Part shown: positions 1-5,869 of the stretch, piece after piece
How positions within the stretch are numbered: the stretch's first letter is position 1
Layout: every line of letters begins with the position of its first letter
From: Actinomycetes bacterium
GTDB lineage: Bacteria > Actinomycetota > Thermoleophilia > Solirubrobacterales > 70-9
DNA length: 6,543 bases
Assembly: GCA_023434465.1 (NCBI GenBank)
Contig: JAEYSQ010000075.1
Span: 1-6,543 of the forward strand
Reading direction: 5' to 3'
Made by a program: the position numbers and the translations under genes
The notes under the pieces: generated by a model
Database searches by the model: none
Seen by the model: the letters and a program-made list of their open reading frames with translations, nothing else
What the model was told of the DNA's origin: nothing

Positions 1-2
1 AG

Positions 3-995
3 ACGACCGACGGCGTTTCGGGCGCCACCGACGGATTCATCAGAGATACGGTCACCGGAGTCTTGATCCTCCCCGGAGCGATCGGCGGTGAGTCGCTGAG
101 CATCTGGACCAGCCCCGAGTTCACCTATAACGGTGCCGACGGCGAACCCGCCGAGAACCTGAGCTTTTCGCTGGCTCGAAAGGGCGCGATCGCCGGTCTG
201 CTGGCCCAGACCACAGCGGCATGGCAGGTTGACCTGGTCAAGAGCAGTGACTCGACCGTGATTCCGCTCGTTCCGACCGGTCCCGCCGCCGACGCCGCTT
301 CCTGGACCACCGTCCCGGGCGGCGCGCTCGCTGCCGACGCGATGACGATCGGTGACGAGTACCGGATCGTGATCACCACCAACGTCGAGACAACCCTCGC
401 CGACGTGCTCAACCCGGTTTCGAACGGCACCTTCGATTACGACGAGGTCGCTCTCACCGCCCGCCGCACCACGCCGACCGGTCCGACCGGTCCCACCGGT
501 CCTACTGAGCCGACCGGCCCGACGGGTCCGACCGAGCCCACCGGTCCTACTGGCCCGACCAGCCCCACCGGGCCAACTTCCCCGACTGGACCCACCGGCC
601 CGACTGGTCCGACTGGCCCCTCCGGCCCATCGACCAAGCCGCCCAACAACGTGACCGCGATGTACAACGGCAAGTTCCTCTTCCTGCGGCTCAAGTGTCC
701 GGCCCGCTTCCGGCCCAGGTGCCTCGGGACCGCCGTCGCCGTAACCCGGAAGTCGCCGAAGCGGAAACTGGCCCGGCCGATGACGAAGTTCGTCAACGCC
801 AAGCAGAAGGCCCGCAAGTGGAAGGTCGTGAAGCTCCGGGTCAAGCCGAAGTACAAGCGGCGAATCGCAAAATACGCGAAGCGTCCGAACCGAAAGATGC
901 TGGTCGTCCGCCAGAAGATCCGCGCCAAGAAGTTCAAGAAGGGCAAGCGGAAGGTCGTCTGGCACAAGTACAAAGTTCGCACGGCCTCCAAATAG
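3..995 (+). CDS. Surface/secreted protein with Thr-Pro-Gly triplet spacer and basic C-terminal domain (5' partial)
   Basis: The frame is open to the left edge, so the true start and any signal peptide lie outside the window; the TTG at 63 is probably internal. Numbering from that TTG, residues 1-135 are Ser/Thr/Gly/Ala-rich with alternating hydrophobics (such as WQVDLVK and EYRIVITT), suggesting a beta-sandwich. Residues about 137-190 are a triplet tract, mostly PTG with PTE and PTS at intervals. Residues about 195-310 form a very basic domain, dominated by Lys and Arg, with two Cys (212 and 220) that could form a disulfide. I infer an extracellular protein: an N-terminal domain, a stiff spacer and a cationic domain that could bind anionic wall polymers or polysaccharide. 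I recall similar basic domains in Solirubrobacterales exported proteins, but I do not recognise a named family. No LPXTG-like motif or C-terminal membrane helix is present. A strong hairpin follows the stop. Confidence 0.8.
   Translation, partial: TTDGVSGATDGFIRDTVTGVLILPGAIGGESLSIWTSPEFTYNGADGEPAENLSFSLARKGAIAGLLAQTTAAWQVDLVKSSDSTVIPLVPTGPAADAASWTTVPGGALAADAMTIGDEYRIVITTNVETTLADVLNPVSNGTFDYDEVALTARRTTPTGPTGPTGPTEPTGPTGPTEPTGPTGPTSPTGPTSPTGPTGPTGPTGPSGPSTKPPNNVTAMYNGKFLFLRLKCPARFRPRCLGTAVAVTRKSPKRKLARPMTKFVNAKQKARKWKVVKLRVKPKYKRRIAKYAKRPNRKMLVVRQKIRAKKFKKGKRKVVWHKYKVRTASK
471..632 (+). repeat. Degenerate 9-bp repeat encoding Pro-Thr-Gly/Glu/Ser triplets
   Basis: About 18 in-frame 9-bp units of the form CCN-ACN-GGN encode a run of PTG with PTE (twice) and PTS (twice), ending PSG-PST. 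Read as collagen triplets, the Gly position is Glu or Ser in four units, so a continuous collagen helix is interrupted. Synonymous codons vary freely between units (ACC/ACT/ACG, GGT/GGC/GGG), so the protein repeat looks maintained while the DNA repeat has decayed. Confidence 0.85.
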
Positions 996-1024
996 ATACG
1001 GACATATCTGATCTGAGGCAGAAA

Positions 1025-1058
1025 AAGGGCCCGCACTCCATACGGAGTGCGGGCCCTT
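1025..1058. terminator. Bidirectional intrinsic terminator between convergent genes
   Basis: The left arm (1025-1039) and right arm (1044-1058) form a perfect 15-bp, GC-rich stem with a 4-nt ATAC loop. On the minus strand the stem is followed at once by a T run (complement of A1022-A1026), which makes it a classic terminator for the thiolase gene. On the plus strand the tail is TTCCTTT-like, weaker but usable for the surface-protein gene that stops at 995. It sits in the 88-bp gap between two convergent stop codons, which fits a shared terminator. Confidence 0.9.
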
Positions 1059-1083
1059 CCTTTGGGGCAATCGAAGCTTCTGG

Positions 1084-2256
<1,173 letters not shown>

Positions 2257-2307
2257 TTACTGCCTTTCTTATCCTTCTGATGGCTTTGAAAGTGAATGCA
2301 AACTCCC

Positions 2308-2338
2308 GTCAATCGTAGCTGATTGACTTGTCAGTCAA
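2308..2338. promoter_or_regulatory. Probable shared operator: three alternating TTGAC half-sites
   Basis: Two perfect inverted repeats share a central half-site. The first is GTCAATC (2308-2314), a 6-nt spacer, then GATTGAC (2321-2327). The second is TTGACT (2323-2328), a 4-nt spacer, then AGTCAA (2333-2338), a 16-bp palindrome. Size, symmetry and position between divergent lipid-metabolism genes are typical of operators for TetR-family fatty-acid regulators. It does not resemble the AAC/GTT palindrome of KstR. The arrangement suggests one repressor controls both genes. The regulator gene is not in this window. Confidence 0.6.
2312..2338 (-). promoter_or_regulatory. Candidate thiolase promoter overlapping the operator
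   Basis: On the minus strand, TTGACT (2338-2333) resembles a -35 box and TACGAT (2317-2312) fits the actinobacterial TAnnnT -10 pattern. The spacing is 15 bp, shorter than the ideal 17. Transcription would start near 2305, leaving a leader of about 50 nt with the Shine-Dalgarno site at its end. The -35 box lies inside the palindrome, so a bound repressor would block it. Confidence 0.35.
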
Positions 2339-2360
2339 CCGCGGCTCGCCCTGATCCCAA

Positions 2361-2366
2361 TAGGGT
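2361..2366 (+). promoter_or_regulatory. Candidate -10 element for the dehydrogenase gene
   Basis: TAGGGT fits TAnnnT and ends nine bases before the ATG at 2376, predicting an almost leaderless mRNA. The shared operator would lie just upstream, around -50 to -35. No convincing -35 box is seen. The embedded AGGG could instead act as a weak Shine-Dalgarno site for the GTG at 2370. Confidence 0.3.
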
Positions 2367-2375
2367 TCCGTGCCG

Positions 2376-3203
2376 ATGACCGCGACTCCTTACGAATTCG
2401 TCGCCATCGCCGGGAGCGGCACGATCGCCACCGGACTGGCCGCCGTCGCGACCACCTCCAGCCGCAAGGTGGTTCTGCTGGTCAGATCCGAGGATTCCGC
2501 GCGGAGGGCGCTCGCAGCGGTCGAGAAGGCGAGCCGGCGCATCGCCGGGGCCATGCCCGATCGGGTATCGGCCACCGTCGATGCTTCTGAGCTTGCCGAG
2601 GCCGATCTTCTGGTCGAGTCGGTGGTCGAGGATCACGACGTCAAGGTCGAGCTGCTGCGGAAGATCGGTGGGATCGCGACCGGCGCCGATCTCGCAACGA
2701 CTACCTCCTCGCTGTCGATCACCGATCTCGGTCGCGACTCCGGCCATCCGAGCCGGGTGTACGGTCTTCACGTCTTCAACCCGGTACCGACGATGAAGCT
2801 GGTCGAACTGATATTTCCCGACCCGCTCGACGAGGCGGTCGCCGAGCGGGCCCACGACTGGTGCCACATGCTCGAGAAGACCGCTGTCGAGGTGCCTGAC
2901 ACCGCCGGATTCGCGGTCAACCGGCTGCTGTTTCCCTACCTCTTCGACGCGGTCCGCTATCAGGAACGGACGGGACTGGAATCAGCTGCTGTCGATCAAT
3001 GCATGACCCTCGGGGTGGCCCACCCGATGGGTCCACTCGCCCTGCTCGATCTGGTTGGACTTGACGTCGCCCTGGCAATCGGCGAGGCGATCAACAACGA
3101 ATCGGGCAACCCTGACCATCTCGCCCCCGGCACGATCCGGGAATTCGTCGACCAGGGTCACCTCGGTCGAAAAGCCGGCCGCGGCTTCTACGATTACTCC
3201 TAA
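2376..3203 (+). CDS. hbd: 3-hydroxyacyl-CoA (3-hydroxybutyryl-CoA) dehydrogenase, possibly NADP-dependent
   Basis: A single-function, cytosolic enzyme that interconverts 3-hydroxyacyl-CoA and 3-ketoacyl-CoA, the step before thiolase. Length from ATG is 275 residues, close to the usual 280-290. The N-terminal Rossmann fold (about 8-185) has the loop GSGTIATG at 13-20. Catalytic Ser111, His132 (LHVFNP), Glu144 and Asn182 keep exactly the spacing of human HADH Ser137/His158/Glu170/Asn208. The C-terminal helical domain carries the family block GVAHPMGPLALLDLVGLD and ends with GRKAGRGFYDYS. Two cofactor positions are unusual: GxGxxA instead of GxGxxG, and Arg37 where NAD-specific members have an acidic residue after strand 2. 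Both changes are typical of NADP binding. An in-frame GTG at 2370 is an alternative start; ATG is preferred for its distance from a TAnnnT element. It diverges from the thiolase gene, its likely pathway partner, and its stop overlaps the next, convergent gene. Confidence 0.93.
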   Translation: MTATPYEFVAIAGSGTIATGLAAVATTSSRKVVLLVRSEDSARRALAAVEKASRRIAGAMPDRVSATVDASELAEADLLVESVVEDHDVKVELLRKIGGIATGADLATTTSSLSITDLGRDSGHPSRVYGLHVFNPVPTMKLVELIFPDPLDEAVAERAHDWCHMLEKTAVEVPDTAGFAVNRLLFPYLFDAVRYQERTGLESAAVDQCMTLGVAHPMGPLALLDLVGLDVALAIGEAINNESGNPDHLAPGTIREFVDQGHLGRKAGRGFYDYS

Positions 3204-3478
3204 ATCAGGGTTTGGATTTTTCTTGCTAGTTCGAAGTCGGCTTCTGTCAGGCCGCCTTCGGCGTGGTTGGTGATCGCTACCGTCACCTTGTTCCACGAGA
3301 TCGCGAGGTCGGGATGGTGGTTCATCGCTTCGGCAGGCTCGACTAGGGAGTCGACGAAGCGGACCGAGCCGACGAAGTCCTCTAACTCGAACTCCCGCAC
3401 GATCTGGCGCCCTTCGAGCCTCCAACCCTCAAGCTCGGCCAGCCGGTTCTGGATTTCCTGCGCCTCTAGCAAGCCCAT
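3200..3478 (-). CDS. phhB: Pterin-4a-carbinolamine dehydratase
   Basis: Dehydrates 4a-hydroxytetrahydrobiopterin to quinonoid dihydropterin, recycling the cofactor of aromatic amino acid hydroxylases; many bacteria carry it without an obvious hydroxylase, where its role is unclear. It is 92 residues, normal for the family. The signature is complete: Glu50, His54-His55-Pro-Asp, Trp62, and His72 followed by GGLT. The spacing of Glu50/His54/His55/His72 matches human PCD Glu57/His61/His62/His79. The usual Thr-His before the GGLT block is Asn-His here. The ATG at 3478 lacks a clear Shine-Dalgarno site, but TAGCCT lies six bases upstream, consistent with a leaderless message. The last codons overlap the convergent dehydrogenase stop by 4 bp, so no terminator separates them. 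It lies 65 bp downstream of the rhomboid gene on the same strand. No pterin-dependent hydroxylase is in the window. Confidence 0.93.
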   Translation of the reverse strand: MGLLEAQEIQNRLAELEGWRLEGRQIVREFELEDFVGSVRFVDSLVEPAEAMNHHPDLAISWNKVTVAITNHAEGGLTEADFELARKIQTLI

Positions 3479-3481
3479 GTT

Positions 3482-3525
3482 CCGAGGCTACCCGGATTGG
3501 CCCCGGGAAATCACGGGAGCCTCGG
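3482..3525. other. Inverted repeat/hairpin between rhomboid end and phhB start
   Basis: CCGAGGCT (3482-3489) pairs with AGCCTCGG (3518-3525), and after a one-base bulge CCCG pairs with CGGG, giving about 12 paired bases around a loop of about 19 nt. It could terminate rhomboid transcription on the minus strand, although no T run follows. The right-hand end lies three bases from the phhB start codon. Confidence 0.4.
3485..3490 (-). promoter_or_regulatory. Candidate -10 element for leaderless phhB
   Basis: The minus strand reads TAGCCT, a TAnnnT match, with exactly six bases before the phhB ATG. This is the distance expected when transcription begins at the A of the start codon. No clear -35 box or Shine-Dalgarno site accompanies it. 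It overlaps one arm of the hairpin at 3482-3525. Confidence 0.35.
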
Positions 3526-3543
3526 GGGATCCCTCCCACGGAT

Positions 3544-4409
3544 CTAGAGAGGAAGGTGCACGAATGCGAACTGGAGGCCGGGGACGGCCTCTGACGAAGA
3601 AATCGCGACAAAGATCGAGACGACCGCAATCGCGATCATTCCCCCGTACTCGACGATCTTCGCGCCGGACCCGAAGTAGCCACGTTCGCCGGCGATGATC
3701 AAAAGACCGCAGATCGCGCCGCCGATCAGCCCGCCGATGTGGCCACCGATGCTGATGCCGCTGATCGTGAAGGTGAGCAGCAGGTTGATGCCGATGATCA
3801 CGCCGATTTCATTCGCGACCGTCCCGAGACGCGTCCGTAGGCGATGATGAAGGTCGCCGCGAAGAGCCCGAAGACGGCGCCTGAGGCACCGACGGTAATC
3901 GCGATGTTGGAACTGAGCAGGATCGCCCCCAGCGAGCCGGCCAGCAGGGAAGCGAAGTAGACGAGCAGGAAGCGGGGCGTGCCGATCGACGGCTCCAGCA
4001 CCCGGCCCAGGAAATAGAGCGCGATCATGTTGAAGGCGATGTGCATGAAGCCGGCGTGGAGGAAGCCGGAGGTGAGCAACCGGTACGGCTCGCCGTCGGC
4101 GACCATCGCCCCGATCAAGCCGTATTCGTTGATCAAGTCGGAACTGGTCGAGCTGAACCCGCCGGATCCGGTTGCCATCTCGGCCAGGAACACGACCACG
4201 TTGATCGCGATCAGCGTTACCGTCGCCGGATTGCCCCCGACCTGGGAGGTGGCCGCAGGTCCGCTTCGGACCCGGGTCCTCTCGCTGGCGCATTCCGGGC
4301 AGCGCATCCCGACCGGAGTCGGCGTCATGCAGTCGGGGCAGATCGGCCGGTCACAGCTGGAGCAGGACACGCCGGTCTCGACATTCGGGTGGCGGTAACA
4401 GGTTGCCAA
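3544..4409 (-). pseudogene. Rhomboid-family intramembrane serine protease with N-terminal zinc finger, frameshifted
   Basis: Rhomboids cleave membrane proteins inside the bilayer with a Ser-His dyad. The start is TTG at 4409; an in-frame stop at 4422-4424 excludes anything much longer. Residues 4-40 form a Cys/His finger (Cys4, His7, Cys16, Cys19, Cys24, Cys27, Cys37, Cys40), an N-terminal module common in actinobacterial rhomboids. The membrane domain has a first helix at about 63-79, the HxxxxHxxxN motif (His118, His123, Asn127) and catalytic Ser176 in GASG. After AYGR (190-193) this frame runs to a stop at about 3798, losing the catalytic His. Another frame resumes with RLGTVANEIG and carries the missing helices, including GGH with the expected catalytic His (about 224) and a last helix GGMIAIAVVSIFVAISSS, ending at 3544. 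One extra G on the plus strand near 3831 restores an intact protein of about 288 residues. This may be a sequencing error or a recent inactivation; no slippery site is seen. Confidence 0.88.
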
Positions 4410-4418
4410 GGCCCCGAT

Positions 4419-4424
4419 ACCCTA
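4419..4424 (-). promoter_or_regulatory. Candidate -10 element for the rhomboid gene
   Basis: The minus strand reads TAGGGT, ending nine bases before the TTG start at 4409. The hexamer and spacing are identical to those before the dehydrogenase ATG. It implies a very short leader. A GGGG just before the start could be a weak ribosome site. Confidence 0.3.
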
Positions 4425-4466
4425 CTGAGCAACCGCCCTCGTCCGTTCCTGTGAGAATGGTCGCCG

Positions 4467-4979
4467 ATGGAGAGGACCGCATACGCCCGTCTCTACGCGA
4501 CCGTCGCCGGCACGGTGCTGGTCCTGCTCGGTTTCGCCGGTCTCCTGCTCAACACGGAATTCAAGGTGCCCGAACTCACCGACGACCTGCTCGGCTTCTA
4601 CACGGTCAACGGTTGGAGCAACGTCCTTCACGTCGTCGCCGGACTGATCGGACTCTTTCTGGCCAGGCCGCTTCCCCGCCTCTACTCGATCCTTGCCGGC
4701 TTGCTCTTCACCGGACTTGGAATCTGGGGACTGGTAGCGGCCGACGGCACGCTCCTGTTCGACGGACTTCCCGCCACCCGCTGGGTGAACCTGCTCAACC
4801 TGCTGATTGGTCTCGGTGGTCTGGTCGCGTACGCGGCCAGTCGCTGGGATCGGATCAAGACCCGGGGCGGCAGCTTCGGTGCCCGTCTCGAGGCTCGCTT
4901 CGAGGCCCGCCGGCAGAGACGTCGCCGCCGGCAAGTGCGGAAGCGCCGGGCTGCCGCGAGTCGCAGAACTTCAAGCTGA
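4467..4979 (+). CDS. DUF4383-like four-helix membrane protein with Arg-rich tail
   Basis: A 170-residue integral membrane protein of unknown function. Four hydrophobic helices are visible at about 10-29, 52-66, 73-91 and 106-123. The arrangement and the motif NVLHVVAGLIGL (52-63), followed by RLYSILAGLLFTGLGIWGL, match the DUF4383 pattern as I remember it (N-x-x-H-x-x-x-G in helix 2). In helix 4 the usual His is replaced by Asn (LNLLIGLGG). Residues 124-170 form a cytoplasmic-looking tail dense in Arg, including six consecutive Arg-rich positions at 149-155. The positive-inside rule would place this tail in the cytosol. The gene diverges from the rhomboid gene across only 57 bp and converges on the sigma-associated membrane gene with a 4-bp gap. 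No good Shine-Dalgarno site is visible; GAGAAT (4453-4458) is a weak -10-like match. Confidence 0.85.
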   Translation: MERTAYARLYATVAGTVLVLLGFAGLLLNTEFKVPELTDDLLGFYTVNGWSNVLHVVAGLIGLFLARPLPRLYSILAGLLFTGLGIWGLVAADGTLLFDGLPATRWVNLLNLLIGLGGLVAYAASRWDRIKTRGGSFGARLEARFEARRQRRRRRQVRKRRAAASRRTSS

Positions 4980-4983
4980 CCGG

Positions 4984-5265
4984 CTAGCCGCGGAAGCGGC
5001 TACGGCGTCGGAAACCGACGAGGATCAAAGCGCCGGTGGCAACCCCGCCGGCGGCAAGCGCGGTGACGGGCCGGATCCAGTTTCGGGGGTCACGCAGCGA
5101 CTGGAGCTCGCTCTCGGTCAGCTCCTCCGCCCAGTCGGAAAGGTCGGTCGCCGCGGCGTCGGTGATCGCCGAGAAAGTGTCATGCAGGCGATCTGACATC
5201 CGTTGTGGCGGCTCGACCGGTTTCAGCGCATCGGCCAGCAGGTTCTCGATGCGGATCTCATCCAT
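4984..5265 (-). CDS. Small single-pass membrane protein coupled to the sigma factor; possible anti-sigma
   Basis: The ATG at 5265 gives 93 residues. A longer in-frame start at 5319 would overlap the sigma gene by 62 bp and is less likely. The start overlaps the sigma stop by 8 bp, implying translational coupling, and no separate strong ribosome site is seen. Residues 1-62 are a soluble acidic region (blocks KPVEPPQRMSDRL and DLSDWAEELTESELQSLRDP); residues 66-85 form one hydrophobic helix; the end is RRRSRFRG. The basic C-terminal end and lack of a signal peptide fit a C-terminal anchor, but topology is not settled. It has no Cys and only one His, so it lacks the HxxxCxxC zinc anti-sigma motif. 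Position right after an ECF-type sigma gene suggests a regulator of that sigma factor; this is inference. I recall similar unnamed proteins beside sigma genes in Solirubrobacterales. Confidence 0.8.
   Translation of the reverse strand: MDEIRIENLLADALKPVEPPQRMSDRLHDTFSAITDAAATDLSDWAEELTESELQSLRDPRNWIRPVTALAAGGVATGALILVGFRRRSRFRG
4985..5002. terminator. Weak hairpin at convergent gene ends
   Basis: TAGCCGC (4985-4991) and GCGGCTA (4996-5002) form a perfect 7-bp stem with a GGAA loop, covering the last codons of the minus-strand membrane gene just after the DUF4383-like stop. No T run follows on either strand, so terminator function is uncertain and the symmetry could be a by-product of Arg codons. 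Confidence 0.25.
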
Positions 5266-5824
5266 GCTCAACCGGGGCCTCTTCCGATTCGAGCTGTTCC
5301 TGAAGCTGCTTGATCGCACGATGGATCAGAACCTTGGTCGCACCGTCCGACTTGCCCATCGCGCGGGCGATCTCCCGGTTGTCCATCCCCAGCGCAAATC
5401 TCATGACCAGCGCCTCGCGACGATCGTCCGGCAACTGCTGAAGGTTCTCGATCACCGATCGCAGCTCCGCCCTGCCCTCGACCAGGTCCTCGGTTGAGTG
5501 CCGTGCGGCCGGCGGCTCGATGCTGTCGAGCGGGGTCTGCGGCTTTCGGGAGCGGTCGCGGTGATAGTTCGCGGCGAGGTTGTGGGCGATCCGGATCAAC
5601 CAGGGGCGAAGTGGCCGGCCGTCCGACTCCTGTCGGGCCCGCCCGAAGTGCCGATAGGCCTGGAGGAAGGTCTGTTCGGTCAGGTCCTCGGCGTCGTGGT
5701 GGTTGCCGATCCGGTAGTAGGAGTACGAATAGACGTCCTTCAGATGGTCCCGGTAGAGCTGCTCGAAGGCCCGATCGACCTCGGCCTTCGACTCCGGAGA
5801 TGGTTTGGCGTCGGGACCGGGCAC
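5258..5824 (-). CDS. ECF-type RNA polymerase sigma factor
   Basis: A 188-residue sigma-70 family protein with only regions 2 and 4, the size and layout of extracytoplasmic-function (group 4) sigma factors. Region 2 spans about 20-92: FEQLYRDHLKDVYSY, then HDAEDLTEQTFLQAYRHF (the -10 recognition helix) and PWLIRIAHNLAANYHRDR. Region 4 spans about 125-178: LPDDRREALVMRFALGMDNREIARAMGKSDGATKVLIHRAIKQL, a helix-turn-helix that reads the -35 element. The short C-terminal end has no extra SnoaL-like or other sensor domain. The GTG start is fixed by an in-frame stop 9 bp upstream and supported by AAGG (5832-5835) seven bases before it. It lies 45 bp downstream of gpsA on the same strand and overlaps the start of a small membrane protein gene, so the three are probably one transcript. 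ECF class and target promoters cannot be assigned by eye. Confidence 0.94.
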   Translation of the reverse strand: MPGPDAKPSPESKAEVDRAFEQLYRDHLKDVYSYSYYRIGNHHDAEDLTEQTFLQAYRHFGRARQESDGRPLRPWLIRIAHNLAANYHRDRSRKPQTPLDSIEPPAARHSTEDLVEGRAELRSVIENLQQLPDDRREALVMRFALGMDNREIARAMGKSDGATKVLIHRAIKQLQEQLESEEAPVEHG

Positions 5825-5869
5825 GCCCGCACCTTATCCCGAAGTGCCGGGGTTTCGAACCTGCCCCGG

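Noticed and set aside
471..632. CRISPR array or non-coding tandem repeat
   Set aside because: Units are 9 bp, contiguous, in frame and codon-degenerate, with no spacers. It is a protein-coding repeat.
3826..3838. Programmed -1 frameshift in the rhomboid gene
   Set aside because: No X-XXY-YYZ slippery heptamer is present at the junction, and simple restoration by one G gives a normal protein. A sequencing error or mutation is more likely.
4422..4934. Minus-strand open frame of 170 codons opposite the DUF4383-like gene
   Set aside because: It is hydrophilic and motif-free, whereas the plus-strand frame encodes four clean membrane helices.
5266..5319. Longer N-terminus for the sigma-associated membrane protein, starting at 5319
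   Set aside because: The added residues are the out-of-frame shadow of the sigma C-terminus and are basic and low-complexity. The ATG at 5265 gives the usual short overlap with the upstream stop.
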